Assembly: GCF_954871325.1 (NCBI RefSeq)
Contig: NC_088779.1
Span: 8,992,846-9,056,845, forward strand
DNA length: 64,000 nucleotides
From: Gordionus sp. m RMFG-2023
Taxonomy: Eukaryota > Nematomorpha > Gordioida > Chordodea > Parachordodidae
Direction: 5' to 3'
Positions 12,302 to 25,900 of the stretch are shown here, piece by piece. The notes beneath the pieces are model-generated. The model had not been told where the DNA came from and ran no database searches. It was given only the letters and a program-made list of their open reading frames with translations. The stretch's first letter is position 1, and each line of letters begins with the position of its first letter. Both the position numbers and the translations under genes were made by a program.

Positions 12302-13001
12302 ACTCACTAGTTTACTAATTTTGAAAGTTTTATCGCTTTAATATTTAAAATTTAGTCTTGATTTGTAAATAAATGCAAGTCTCGTTTGAATTTAAGTTAG
12401 GAGGATCACTTCTCCCGAATGAATAACATCCAATGTAACATTAATAACCGATTTCGAAGTAACTATAAACATTAATGAGATTTAAAGGATTATTTATAAT
12501 AAAAAAACCTAATTAAAATAAGGTAAAATTAATTGATTGTTGGTTTTACTTGCGATTTTCATATATTAAAATGAATTGTTGACGTTTTAAAAGTGAATTT
12601 TTAATTTAAAACATAAAATATATATTGTTTTAATTTAAGGAAAATATTTCACAAACAGTATATGCCAAAAGAAAAACAAATTATAAATAATTTTAAATTT
12701 TTTAACGCATTAGTATTTTTTTTTATATTTTATATAAAGAAATTTAGAAATTCTAGAAGTATAACCTCTTTTATAAATAAAAATGGTTAACATTAATATT
12801 ATGACAAAGTAATAAGTAAACTTGTATATTATGATTTATTGTAAACTTTCTTAGTGTTTTTATAAAACAAGGAAATCTTAGTTGAAGATAGAATGTCGAA
12901 CTTTTTGATATATAGGTTCAGTTGGGTTAACTTAAGTTTCCCGGGAGAAAAAAAATATATTAAGGAATTGTTTATAAATGTTTAGGCTAGGTTTCAGTTT
13001 C
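12302..13001. other. Upstream flank of coronin
   Basis: AT-rich sequence directly upstream of the coronin start codon. It should hold the promoter, but I recognise no core element. Confidence 0.4.
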
Positions 13002-13838
13002 TAAGGCCGTGTCCTGGTCAACTTAATTTCGATATTTAATTACTTTCAGTAGAGATTAAAAAACTTTAGAACAGAGTTTCAAAAAAAAATCTTCCCAGAT
13101 TTTTGCTCAAAATATTTTAAAATCTTCATGATATTTTTTGTAAAAAATCTCGTGGGATTAAATCTTGAGATTTTTTTTAAAAATTATCTGCAAATATCTT
13201 AAGATTTCTTATCATATTTTTTTGGGAATATCGCTCAAAGATTTTTTAAAATTTATTATTTTACTTATTTTTCGATAAAATAATTTGATGTAAATATTTG
13301 AGTTAATATTAAATATTTTTTTGAATTTTTATTTTAATATACCTTTAAAAAAAAATATATATAAAAAAATTAACATTAAAAATAACCTATAAAATATTAT
13401 AATAAAAAGAAAAATTCAAAAAAATATTTACATCAAATTATTTTATCGAAAAATAAATAAAATAATAAACATATAAAAAAAATAATAAATCTAAAAAAAA
13501 ATCTTTGAGCGATCTTCTCAAAAAAAATGATCAAATAGTTTTAAATAATCCAAGACTTTTTTTAGTAATAAAATCCCTAAAGATTCAACCCTATAGGATT
13601 TTTTAATATAAAAAATCTAAAAATTTTGATCTTCAAAGATTTTTGTTCAAATTTTTAGGGAGAAAATATCCTCAAAATTTCCCTGCTTTTAACCAGGGCA
13701 ATCTATTTTGTTTAAGTATTTGGTAACATTGTTATTTTTTGTATTATATTCTCGTTTTTTTGTATTTTGGTTTAAATTTTTATTCATTTGCTTTTTAGTT
13801 ATTTATCAATAGGTCGGTCGACCTAGGACATGGCCTTA
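13002..13838. mobile_element. Nested foldback element with TAAGGCC ends
   Basis: The outer ends are inverted: TAAGGCCGTGTCCTGGTCAAC at the left and GTCGACCTAGGACATGGCCTTA at the right. Inside, from about 13092 to 13690, sits a second large palindrome with arms of roughly 250 bp, for example AATATCGCTCAAAGATTTTT against its complement near 13500, and ATTTGATGTAAATATTT against AAATATTTACATCAAAT. No coding sequence. The TAA/TTA flanks would fit a PIF/Harbinger-like element, but that assignment is weak. Confidence 0.6.
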
Positions 13839-14558
13839 AAACCTTTAATGAAAAATTCATAAAGATTTAAAATTATTTATTCAAATCAAATTTTTATTAT
13901 CAATTTTTATTTGTATATAAAATTATTAGTACAATGTATAATTAAAATAGCATATAATGTATCTCCATGCAATCTTATCGCTGTGGTTATAGAATATATA
14001 TTAATCCTGAAAATTCCCTCCTGACCTAAACCTAGGTCACTGGAATAGACGTGGCTGTTATTGCTAATAGATAAAGTTCGGGTTTCTCTAATTTTCTTCC
14101 TTGCCTCATATGCAAGGATATTTAATAATCCGGTAAATAACAGGCTAAAGATTTTTTTATAAGGGTATACCACCTTTATTCGCTCTTGTTTTGTAATATG
14201 TTACATATTGTTACTTTTTTATTCCCTTTCATCTGCAATATTAACATTGTCCATAGGGCCCGATTAATTATTTAGACTTTAACTTCTGGAAAAAAGAAGT
14301 GAATTGTCTATCATTATACATTCGTCATCAAGTGCTTCAATTATATGCCAGATTTGTATAAGATTTTTTCTTTAGCTCTACTTTTTTTTCTTCCCACCTG
14401 ACAATATATAGATATCGGGGATCAAGATTTTTCAGTTTATCTCTCTTAATTTTATGGATGATATTAGAAAATATTATATTAGGTTTCTCTATTTCAATCG
14501 TAAATTTTAAGTGAGACGAATAGAAATCACTTAAAAATGCATATCCTCCATTTTAATT

Positions 14559-14754
14559 ACCCGATTTAGGTATATTTTTAAAAACGACCTGATTAAGATT
14601 TTAGACATATTATATAAGCCACGAGATATGGCAAATATAAGTCCAAACTTTACCATATATGAGCAAAATCTCCAGGCTTACATAATATTATTTTGGTTAA
14701 AATCTTAATCCGGCCGTTTTTAATAATAGATCCAAGTCGGACTTTTTAACAACA
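14559..14754. mobile_element. hAT-type MITE, family B copy 3 (diverged)
   Basis: The right end TTTTTAACAACAT and the internal AAAATCTCCAGGCTTACATAATATTATTTTGG segment (quoted in part: TCTCCAGGCTTACATAATAT) match the other family B copies. The left end is shortened. Confidence 0.55.
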
Positions 14755-15074
14755 TTATTTAAATTCGACAATAAAATTCAATTAAACTTTCAAAATTTAG
14801 ATGAACACACCTAAATTAAATATATACTCTTCAGTTTAATAAGCGTTAATTTTTTTGTTATATAGTTCTTTCGTATTTATTAAATATAATATGTAATGTA
14901 TACTGACATCCTGTCAAATACAGATTTTTGATAATTCAAAGTCGAACACAATAACAATTTCAGTATTCGTCACAATTTGAGCTTATCGGATTAGAAATCA
15001 ACATTCAATTCGGACAGTATAGCAGATGTAGCAAAAATATGAAAAATGCATATGGTATTAATAATTTATTAGAT

Positions 15075-15735
15075 AATGCCTTACGTTGTTAGAATATTAA
15101 AGTCTTACCAAACACAGCCCCACCAGATTCAACGAAATAAAAATATTGGGATCAAGGATTGGTATCTCGTTCCTTAGCTTACCTCAACTTGAGCGATGAT
15201 CACCAACATAAATTCCTCATAAGATCTCTTAATTTCAACAACTCTGGCCATGAATGGTTAGATTCATATCCCAGTATTTAAAATAACCAGCTGATAGATA
15301 ACGACGATTTTCGTTATGCAATCAATTTACGCTTGGGCGTACCTTTCCTAAACCATTATATTTGCATTAAATGCAATCAATCGGCAGAAGCGTATGGGAG
15401 ACACGCTCTCCACTGTAAATTTATAACAAAAATCAGCCGACATGATAAAATAAATGCAATAATAGCATCTTTTTTAAATAAGCCAATTCTCCCTGTATTT
15501 TAGAACCTACATCCTTTTTAGATAAAAAAGGCCCTGACGGCAAAACCGTCGTACCTTTTTTCATGGGAAAGCCTTTAATGTGGGATTTTACTTGCAATGA
15601 TCCCTTGGCTCCATCTAATAATTCCCATGATCCTCTTAACAGAGCCGAATCTCTAAAAAATATAAAATACTCACACCTAATGTGTGATAACCACTTTGTT
15701 GCTCCTGATCTTTTGGACAAGCGGCTTTAGATCTA
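15075..15735 (+). pseudogene. Degraded LINE 3' fragment (C-terminal part of the reverse-transcriptase polyprotein)
   Basis: Plus-strand reading shows FRYAINLRLGVPFLNHY, then a knuckle-like CIKC..AEAYGRHALHC, then KGPDGKTVVPFFMGKPLMWD in a shifted frame, ending NHFVAPDLLDKRL. The order 'LRLG, Cys/His knuckle with YGRHxLxC, RPDG..xPW/PF, xWDxT' is familiar from C-terminal regions of non-LTR retrotransposon proteins. Several in-frame stops and at least one frameshift (near 15530) make it non-functional. No reverse-transcriptase core is present here, so it is 5'-truncated, as is usual for LINEs. Confidence 0.7.
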
Positions 15736-15861
15736 TTCAAAATAATATCCAAATCTATAAAAAAAATCATACCTTTCTCCATTTTACAAACTCAAGCATA
15801 AAATCGCCGTATCTATAATTAGATCTAATTATCAAATATTTAAAACATTATGGCCCGACCC

Positions 15862-18035
15862 CATTTGATATTTTTATTTATTTTATTTTAAATGTTTTTT
15901 TCTCTTTTTTTATAAAATTCAATCTTTTTTTGTTTTTTTAACTTAAACGGATATATGACATATTTTATTATATTCTCTATATTATAAAGTTAATTTTTAA
16001 ACAATAATATTTTATCATATTTGTATATGAATTTTAATAAAAAAAATTGAATTTTATAATGAAGATTTTAGGTATGTCGCTTATAGTTTTAGATCTTCTT
16101 ATTAAAAATATATCTGAAGTAATTTTAAAAGTATCTTTAATCTTGGTAATTAATTTGAAAGTTGAATGAGGAAAAATTTTTTTTTTTTAATTATAATAAC
16201 AGAAAAACAATATAAAAAATTAGGGAAACTATAGGGTGAAATTTCCAGAAAAACATTGAAATTTTTCATATTTCCTAGAGAATTTCTTCATACGCCCATA
16301 GTTAAATCTAAAATAAAAATATTGAAACTAATAGCAATTTTAAGTGTAATAGATAAAAGGTGGTAAAGGAATGAAGCTTGAACCCTAAAAAATAAAAAAT
16401 AAATAGTCCATTAATAATATAATTGAAAATAAAATTTTAAAAAAATTATTTTACCTGCTCTGGAGGCCCTAAAATAAAGGATTAAAAGTTTGAAAAATCG
16501 AAACCCAACACATTCGTTTATGAACGTTTTAATATCTCCCCCCCCCCCCCCAGTAACTTAACTTTCTGAAATGTGTGGTGTGAGTGATAATACTAAATAA
16601 ACTTATATTAATCTTAGCTAAACCTTTCCCTAATTAGGGCAATTTATTTATTTCAGATTATAACTACCATATTACGAATCAAATAATAGATCACTTGCAT
16701 ACTTTTGCGTAATTAAAACATTATTCGATCCGAAAATATTCATTATTAAAATTATTTTTAAAAATGAAAATATGAGCTATTAAAAATAATAAATAATTGA
16801 TTGTGGAAATAATATTAATTCCACAAGAAATATGTTAATAATCTTTTATGAATAATTTCGGTTAGATACATAGATAATTTCGAATTGAATAGATAAGAAT
16901 AAAAGGAATAATTTCAAATAATTCGTATGAAACAATGAAAAGCTATTATTAGAAGAATAAATTTTTTCCCATTATTAGTGTGCTATTTTGATTTGATGAA
17001 CGAAGTTTTTTTAAAGATATAAATCGGGTATGCGCGCTTTTCTCTATCTTATAAATACTTCCCGTAGATGCTTGTATATTAACAAGCCAGTCTTATTTAT
17101 AAGTTAAACTGGTAATAGCATTCTGCCCAAAAAATATGGATAGTTTTTCTTACCCCGCATTCACATTTAGAGTGAATTCGCGGCGAAGTGGACAAATATA
17201 TCAAAATTTGCCGAGCAAAAATTAACAAAAAATGGCTATGGCCGCAAATTCGCGCTCCCTTAATATTTGATCCAAGCTTAGGCAATGAGGGAATCAAGTG
17301 TTACTCTGCTGTATGTATTCATTCACAACAGAAAAGGGGATTCCCTGAAGTAAATCATGAAATTTAAAAGTAGTTTGTTTTTTTTTAAAAAAAAGCATAT
17401 TCTTCTTTTTTTATAAAAAATTTATATAATTTTATTTCTGAAATAAACTAAAAAGTGCACATTAAATTTTTTTTTGTTTGTAAAAGGGAACTAATGTTCC
17501 TTTTTTCAATCACAAACATAAAAAAAAACAATGATGATTCCATTCATCAAAAAACAAAACAAAAAATTTGATGTCAAATGTTAGATCAAAATAATATTTA
17601 AATTTAATAAAATCGATTTTAATGTCATATTAGCCTCTCAATAACTCCCATTTTTTTTATTTTATCGGAAATGTGATCAAAGGTTGTATTACAATGATTT
17701 TTGACAAATTTTCTTTAAAAAAAATATAGTCTCTTTCATGTAAAATATAAACTAATCATATATGTTGTATTAATCAAAAATATTTTTAAAAAAAAACAGA
17801 ATGAGTTTTAAATTATTATTTGTTTAGACAAAATAAAATATTGTTTTAAAACTGTTTTAATTTTTAAAACTTTATTATTTAATATTTAATTTATACAATT
17901 ATTTTGGTGAATTTATTATTATCCAATTATCGTATTAGGATAAGAAATTTTTTTTCTTCTATATTTACGAAAATGAGCAGATTTTTTTGCATATTTCCCA
18001 TAGTATAAAGTATATATATTAAACTATTGCATTGA
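15862..18035. other. AT-rich intergenic stretch, nothing resolved
   Basis: Contains a 14-C homopolymer near 16541. Around 17157-17224 there is a CpG-containing patch (GAATTCGCGGCGAAGT) that recurs loosely near 60900-60955. No exon could be supported. Confidence 0.4.
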
Positions 18036-21000
18036 ATGATCAGCATAATGGCTGTCGTAATTGGCGTTCTTTTTCCGTTCTACGTAGCCTTCATGCTCTA
18101 TATTATTATCCCTTTTTACAACTTTCAGCCTTCTTTAGATCGCGAATTAAATAGAAGTAACCTCTTAGATAAAATCACTCTAGATGCTGAAACTAGATAC
18201 GTGTCAAAATATATGAGTAAAAATCATGCATCAGATTTTGATAAGGGCAAGATGAGGGTGACCAAAAATTTTGTGACGCAAATCGAGAAAACAACGCCTA
18301 ACTTAAAAATTTTAGACAAATTGGAAATTACCAAAGAAATTATATTATTGAATTCATCAATAGAAACTCAATCGCAGAAGAATTCTACAAAATACATGGA
18401 TTCTGTCGATAAGAAGGGCTTAGTAACGAAGACTAACATAACTCGTGTCAGCAAAGTCGGTAAAAATGAAAATTTAAACGATAACAGAATGGTCGCAATG
18501 CCACAGGACAATTATAAGGAAGAAGAAGAATACAACTTTGATCCATATTTTAGCCAATTTTTGTCGAATACAAACAACAAAAAACCTGACCATGAACACA
18601 CTCATTATTATTTTAACGACGGAAAAAAGAGTGACCATAGAGGATTAAGCCCTCTGGGTAACATCAACGGAAAGACGCATTCAATGCTCTACATAAGTGA
18701 TCAGCATAGACACGTGAAGGATTCGGTGGGGAACTTATTTCCCCATTTAAAATTATCGAAAATATTACCATTAAACTCCCCCGATTTTGATATAGCGAAC
18801 GAGGAACCAACGGGTTTAAGAGATACTAAGAGTAACTTGAGAAACGAAGATCAAAATGATGACCAAGAATTCAACGATAATGGAGAGCCAAATTTTTTTA
18901 AAATGTAAATATTTTATCAATAGTTATTTAAAGATTATGATATACAAAGATTTATTAATAGAGTTTGGAATCAGAACCTAAAAACCAATATAATTGCGAA
19001 TCTAATCATTAGGGGAGGCCGGGGCTGTATGGCAGGTGGTTTGCTCTTTTGCGATAAAATTTTAATTTGAGGATAAACTTATTATATCATTGGATAGCAC
19101 CTTAAACTAAAAAAATATACAAACGAAGTTAGTAATTTAGCTTAAATGGCTCTAGAAAAATTACTGGGTAAGCTAAAAACACTTAATTTAATTGATAGCT
19201 TAGACATTGTTAAATTCAATATATATTTTATGCTCTATAAAGTTGATGAAAAAGGGGCTAAATAATTATTCAATCAAATAACTTTTAAATACACAGCTCT
19301 CGCTACTAAATGAACATATGAAACAGATGTATAATAATACAAATATATACCAAATTTGAAGCAATTAGTAAGAAAAATTAAAAAGTTATCGACGTTTGTC
19401 TTCTTACCCCACCTTCAGGATAGCATAGGTCTCCCCTACCTATTTTTTTTTTATTTTTTTAGAAAGCAGAAATGGAAATTACTTTTTTTTAAAAAAATAA
19501 ATTAAAACCTGGATCAGAACCCTTTTTAATCCAGATTCCAAACTCTGATTGAAAAAATATATATTACCTTTTAAGTCCCGCCATCAATGAACTCGAAAAC
19601 GCGTACTATCGCGATAAAGATTCCAAAATTGAGTCATCATTTGTTCCTATCGATGCACAGTCCTACAATAGAAATAACGAAAAGTCCTATAGCCGAGATC
19701 CCATTCAAAGTTTATCCCCAGACGCTGATAACAGTTTAAATGGGGAATTTTACGAGGAAAGTTTTAGGGATTCCAAACGAAATATAGACGACGAATTTGA
19801 AAGGGATCAAGATTTTGATTTTTATCACAATGAAGAGGACTCGCACAATGTTAGGATTGCCAAACGAGAAAAGGGAGATCAGATTCCCTTCTGGGAAAAA
19901 CGGATCCGCGGTCATAAGAGACCCGCAGGTAAGAAAAGATTCAGGAGTAATGGATGGAAAGGCGAAGCTCGAAAAAGATATAATGGAATCTTAAGAAATA
20001 AATTAGCTCCTAATGGGCCTTACAACGAAGGAGAAGAGAAGGAGCCCAGAAGACCTCCATCGGACTGGGATAAAATCTACGTGGAAACTAAAAATACCAG
20101 AAAAGATGAAGAAATTGATTTTGTGAATAGTGACAGGAATTATGATCGAGAGTTGTATGACAACCAAGAAAATGGAGCTAAAGAAGAGAAATTTGGCCAC
20201 GTTGACGACAAAAATAACGGTCATGACAAGGTAAATTTAGTTAGTAGTATTGACGATGATTCAAATAATCCTTCCATTAGCAGTAGAGGCACGGACACTT
20301 ACCCTTTTTATTATGATGGCAAAGCGATTCCAGTTGATTTAAACCCACGAGGTAAGCAGTTGTACGATCAGATTAAACGATACCACCTGCTAAGTCGAAA
20401 GACTAGAGGAAAAAATTATTTGGAAGCCGGTGATTATGGAAATAGTGGGAAACGTAACTTTTTGATTAATCTTAGGCGATATAACGAAGCACAATACGAT
20501 TATAATACCAATGATGATTATGATGATTCTACCGAACCTGACTCACAAAATATTGATTCTAGAATTTTGATTAATCGATATTCAGGTAAGGTTTCCTCGA
20601 AAAGGGACAATACTGAAATACCTAATAACATAATTGATAATAAGGAAAAATTAAACATTAAATTTAATTATAAGGCTAGAAGTGAAAGAAATTCCCCAAG
20701 GCGTAAGGTGCATAGTTACCTTACTTCCGCTTCCGATGAAGATTATAGGGATTTAGAAACTTTTTTGAAAAATAAATTCAACCATAAGTATAACAAAGAT
20801 CCTGCCTTAAAGATGACAAAATGTTTTGAACATGATCAATGGGATTTTAAATGCGAACCTATAAGACATCGGGTGCGTATCCATAAAAGTAATACCAATA
20901 TTGACCACGATTTAAATAAAGATAAAAACACGTATAAACGATTGGTACAAAATGGTAAAGAGAGTGAAAGTCCTTACAGATCAGACGATCACCAGAGATT

Positions 21001-21582
21001 GGACAGGTTTGATAAATGATTGGCACACATAAGCATAATTTATATTTGATCAAAATATTTATTATATTGTTTATAATTATAGCGTTGATAATCTCCCGAA
21101 CTGGGAGTTCGTTTACAGCAAAAAAACACCCCGACCACTAAGGAATAGGCATAAAATTTGGGTAAATAAGGGACGCACTGGTAACTCTGACGTGATAATT
21201 CCGATGGAACCCATTTTACCTCGAATGTTTTGGGTTAGAAGATCACGAGGGGAAACGGACTATGAGCCATCAATGGTCGAATCATCAGACAGGATTGATC
21301 TAATTGAGGATTTCTCGTCAGATATGATTCCTCCATATAATAAGAATAACGCTGAAGAATTTGTTAAGGATTACGATATACCGACAAGTTATAATCAAAA
21401 TAATTTGGGTCCTGACCTCCATTATCCGAAAAAATATGGAGAAGGGTTTGATACGGAATACGTTAGAAATGTTGATGACGCAAAGTATTTTATGGATACC
21501 CGTAAAAAAAGTAGCCAAAATCTTTTTCCAAGGTATAAATCAAAATCTATCGATAAGGAATTAGCTGAAGAATGGAGCACAG
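18036..21582 (+). CDS. Protein with hydrophobic N-terminus and long charged disordered region (3 exons seen)
   Basis: Exons are 18036-18904, 19576-21006 and 21083-21582. The joins keep frame (AT|T Ile; AG|C Ser), giving 933 codons. The ATG start is followed by about 25 hydrophobic residues (MAVVIGVLFPFYVAFMLYII), either a signal peptide or a type II anchor. The rest is rich in Asp, Glu, Lys, Arg, Asn and Tyr, with almost no Cys and many dibasic sites (AKREK, WEKRIRGHKR, GKKRFR, ARKRY), so it is probably secreted or extracellular and disordered. I recognise no domain. The last exon ends at a donor (G|GTATAC) in phase 1, or reads into a TAA at 21603-21605. The ZP module starting 1.3 kb downstream on the same strand could be its continuation, which would make one long ZP-domain matrix protein, but the first ZP exon starts in phase 2, so at least one linking exon would be needed. 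The disordered part evolves fast and will be hard to recognise by similarity. Confidence 0.6.
18960..19551. mobile_element. Nested non-autonomous DNA elements in an intron
   Basis: The outer inverted ends are AGAGTTTGGAATCAGAACC at the left and GGATCAGAACCC..GATTCCAAACTCT at the right. Within them, 19012-19436 is a second element with ends GGGGAGGCC and GGTCTCCCC flanked by TA on both sides. Both lie in the intron 18905-19575 of the charged-protein gene. No coding capacity. Confidence 0.55.
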
Positions 21583-21670
21583 GTATACAAATTATTATGT
21601 GTTAATGTAATTTCGCATTTTATATATATCGTCGTTGAGAATTAGATTATTCCATCTCCACTTTTTGTAA

Positions 21671-21684
21671 TTTTACAGGTGAGC
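21671..21684 (+). promoter_or_regulatory. Possible zero-length exon / recursive splice site
   Basis: TTTTACAG|GTGAGC places a good acceptor directly against a good donor, 96 bp downstream of the donor at 21583. This is the pattern of recursive splice sites, but short AT-rich introns can create it by chance. Confidence 0.25.
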
Positions 21685-22020
21685 AATTTTAAAAATCGAG
21701 TTTCAATATTTTCCATATAATTGTATAACCTTATATTGGCTATAATATATCATATTTTATAAATATTTGGTTTCTTTTTCATGTAAATAGAATAGTATAA
21801 TTATAAAAAAAAATTGATTTATATATATTTTTGACAATAAGTGAATATGGAATAACCCAATTCTCAGGAACAAAATATTGCATTACAACTTGCCGTAAAA
21901 TCTATATATTTATGTGTTTCTTTCCGCTAATATCAATTCGATTCATTTTTTTTTCACCCCTAGCCAAATAATAAATTTAATAAAATATTATGCAGCTTTT
22001 TTCGTCGTAATATGGTAGGG

Positions 22021-22225
22021 GGTTGTTAAAAGTCCGATTTTTAAAAAAATGCCTGATAAAGTTTTTAGTCAAAATAATATTTAAGCCTACGCCTGAAGAT
22101 TTTACTCATCGATGGTAGAAAATTTTGAACCTCTATCTGCCAAATCTCGAAGATTACAAAATATTATTTTGGCTAAAATCAGTCGTTTTTAAAAATCGAC
22201 CCAAATCGGGCTTTTTAACAACACT
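22021..22225. mobile_element. hAT-type MITE, family B copy 4
   Basis: GGTTGTTAAAAGTCCGATTT at the left and AATCGGGCTTTTTAACAACAC at the right frame the usual internal foldback. It lies between the charged-protein exons and the ZP module. The 8-bp flanks match only partly. Confidence 0.65.
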
Positions 22226-22923
22226 AGCATAGGGTTCATTTTAATAATTATGCTACCGTCATCTTTAACCTAATTTCTGTTATGAAAGCAAACCATATTT
22301 ATTTCAAAGAAGGTCACTATTTTTGACATAGAAGTGACTAAAGAAATGGCTATTTGTATCTTAGGGGTTAGCAATTTTAGGGATTTAGAGATTTTAGGAC
22401 TTTCTCAATTTTAGGGTTTTAATAAATTTTTGAAATTTAAATCATATGTGGCGTGCGTTTTTTCTTGAAAGACCTGATCTTGTCGGAAGTTTAAAGGTAT
22501 AGAGCACATGAGGGCTAATTTTTCTTTAATGTGGTAAAATGTAAAATAAATATTTCACATTTTGCATGTGTTATAATTTGCGCGTTTTTCTATTTTTTGA
22601 AAATTTTAGAATTTTTGGTGGTTTTTATTTTACGTGGTTTAGTAATACCGGTATAAATATTTTAATAATTTGTATCTAAAGTATACTTAGTGCCGTCTAT
22701 TGCCTTTCTGCTGTCCTTAGACAATATTTTATTTGTCGCCTCTCACAAACTCTTAAAAAAATATGTTCATTTTTTAAATTATAATTCAGTATATATATAA
22801 AAAGGATAACATAAATATTGTGATATATTTTAATATAAAATTGATTAGACATCATTTTTTATATATTAATTTTCCTAGATTTTTTTGTTTCAAAATCTTG
22901 GACAATTTTTTTCAAATTTTAAG

Positions 22924-25900
22924 TGTGTCCAACTTTGGATTCAATATAAAATACAGAGAGCCCAGGCAATCTTTCATCTTTAATAGCTATATCAAATGGC
23001 TCTTTATAAGTGTTAACTTGGAAAAGCATCTTTCAGCGGTTGCCATGGTTACTGGTATGTTAAAGTATTATATTTGTGAGATGAATTTCTGACAAATTAA
23101 AATTTATTGAGAAATAAATTAAATTCACAAGTCATGTATATTCCTCTATACATGTTGGAATGCATTCAATCAAAATCGCATGCCTTTAAAAAATTTTTTT
23201 TAGAAAAATTCGTAAATGATTTAATTTTTAAAAATTTCCCAAAAAATCTCTGGGGCAATTAAACAAGCGCTTAGATTTGTTCAGACTCGCTACGACATAT
23301 GATATAATACATTACATATAATAAGATAAAGCAATGGTTGTGTGTGATCAAAATTCTGGCATCATGAGCGTTTCATTTGACTTTCCCGAGCCCTTTACGG
23401 GGATTATATACACTCTAGGTCACTTTAGAGATACCAGATGCAGGATGACTGGGAATGGGTCTAAGTTTATTACCTTCTCCTTCTCCCTATTAACGTGTGG
23501 GACCAACAAGGAAGAGGTATTACACTATTTAATTATTAATTATTCAACAATGTTTAAAAAAAACCTTGACTTTCACGTGGATCCATAAAAAAAAGGTGCC
23601 TCCCTCTTTGGACCCATCTGCTATAAAAATATTTAGCAACGAAATTGTGGTGATGAAAGAGGGAAACTTTGGAATATTGGAATACGGAGACAAAATCTAC
23701 GATGTGAGATGCAATATGAACGGGAAAGTGTATTTCATAGAGAAAGAGCCTAGTGAATCTTATGCGACATTTGCTAATCTCGCATCAAAGACAAAGTTTA
23801 AACTTATATATTCATAATTATTGAAAAATTAGACCTCATTTATAGTAATTGAGTTAACTTTCAAACGTTGCGTTATTTACAACATTAAGCCAATAAATAG
23901 GTATAAATTTATAAATATGGAGCGTTACGAGATAACGCTATGATAATATGTGAAATACATATTTTGCGATACGTTGATGAAAAAATATGCGATATGAATA
24001 TAAAAACAATTTCGAATTGTATAAAAAAGATATATGATATCTGAAATATATATAATATTAGAGAATATTAACGCTATGAAGAGTCAGCTATGATTTCGAT
24101 AACGTTAAATAGCGCAACGCTTGAACATAACGAGTTTACTACATATGCATCCTTAGTCTAATACCATACCAGGGCTACGGGCAACAAGAAGGAGGAAGGA
24201 GTGTTTCTCGACCCTTCCTGGAAAATTATTAATATATGCGTAATGATTGAAATTCAAGAATTTTTTTTTGTACGCTGCCTACTAAGATTTAAAATTCGGT
24301 GTTTATATAGATATTTACATTTTATTTTAATACTTATATTTATTTTAGTATATGGCGGTTTCGGTTTAGTAAATCTTTGCCTAATGTTGTAAACGAAAGT
24401 ATTCCAAATGAACGCGTTCGTGAAGAAAGTTCGTTTTATTTTGAAAAAAATATGAATAGCGCTCCTTTTATTTTTGACGAACCTTGAACGTGAACGCATT
24501 CTTTTTTTGACGAACGCGTTCGTGTTTTGTGTTCTCGTTCAATTTTAAAAAATCTTATTATTTTTATTCATTTGAAAAAAAATAATATTAATTTTATATT
24601 AATCCTAATTTTTTTAAGAACTAAGGGTTTTATTAATTAATAATATTTCATATATTAATATAAGCATGATATTGTTATTTCAAGATAGAATCTAAAATTA
24701 GAATCAAATTAATTAACATTACCATTACCATATCTTAAATTTAATAATACATTAATAAACATCATATATTCAAGGAACTAATTCTATCCTTACCAAGTAT
24801 AAAATGTATCCAAAAAGTGTAATAACAGTTTCAAAATCTTCGAGTACTAATTTAAAGGAACACTTGATTTTAATAAATATAAATATAAGTTGTACGTTAA
24901 TAATTTATTTTAGGTTGTTGTATTTTTTAAAGGCTTATAATTATGATTATTATAATAGACGTAAAGTAAAAATCATAAAATATTATATATTCTACATATA
25001 GATATATATTATAATTTATTTATTTTTAGTGTGATTCTTTGTAATTATAATCTAATTTCTTTCTTTCTTTTCCTTTTTTATTAAGAGTTTTATATTTTAA
25101 TTGTTGATATTTGTCTTGTTTTAAATTGTTTAAATCATTTTTTAACATTATTTTAATATTGTTTTATATATTATGATATTTTAATTTTTTTTTAAATAAA
25201 GGAAATCCTTATTTAAGGTGGACGTTGAACGTGAACGCTTTCGATTTTTGTCAATGAACGTTGGATTATTTTTAAAAATGTTTACAACACTAGAATTACT
25301 TAATATTAATTTTAGTTTCCATTAGGTTGCGTTTAAAGTCAGAAAATTTTTCCAAAGAAAAAAATGATTTTCGCATTTATATATTATGCTTCCAAACTCA
25401 ATTTCGTAAATTTTAAAAATAAGAGTAAATATAGTTTATGTTTAAAATGATGATGGTGATTAATTATGAAGATATAATCTTTGTTGAGAAGGTTTCCAAT
25501 TGAATTGAATCTACATTTATCAAATATTAACCTATAATCTTGTATCATTTTATTTGATTTTATTGTTAGTTATTGCCAAGTCAATATATATAAACTTACG
25601 AAACAAACAAATTTGGTAAAAAGTGACTTATTTCAAAAATTAAATGCATTTAGTTTCATTTTTATATGTAAAGAGATGGCAAAATGTCGTCGCATCCGAT
25701 CTATACGCATAGCATGCATCAATCTATTTAGCATTAAAAAGACGTGATCATTGCGCTATTCGAACACATGTGCTCAGCAATTTACGCACTCAGTCATTAG
25801 TGTCGACCCAACAAAAAATATAAATAATCTATTTGTTCAACACTACCTTTTTAGTAGTAGTAAAAAATCTATTTATTAAGGATGATTTGCAGTATTAATC

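Noticed and set aside
15433-15720. 95-codon minus-strand frame
   Set aside because: It is the antisense of LINE sequence that reads sensibly on the plus strand.
17097-17297. 66-codon minus-strand frame with several Cys
   Set aside because: No splice partners or family resemblance; overlaps a CpG patch that recurs near 60.9 kb, so probably repeat DNA.
20003-20224. 73-codon minus-strand frame
   Set aside because: Antisense of the charged-protein exon, which has the better coding character and splice support.
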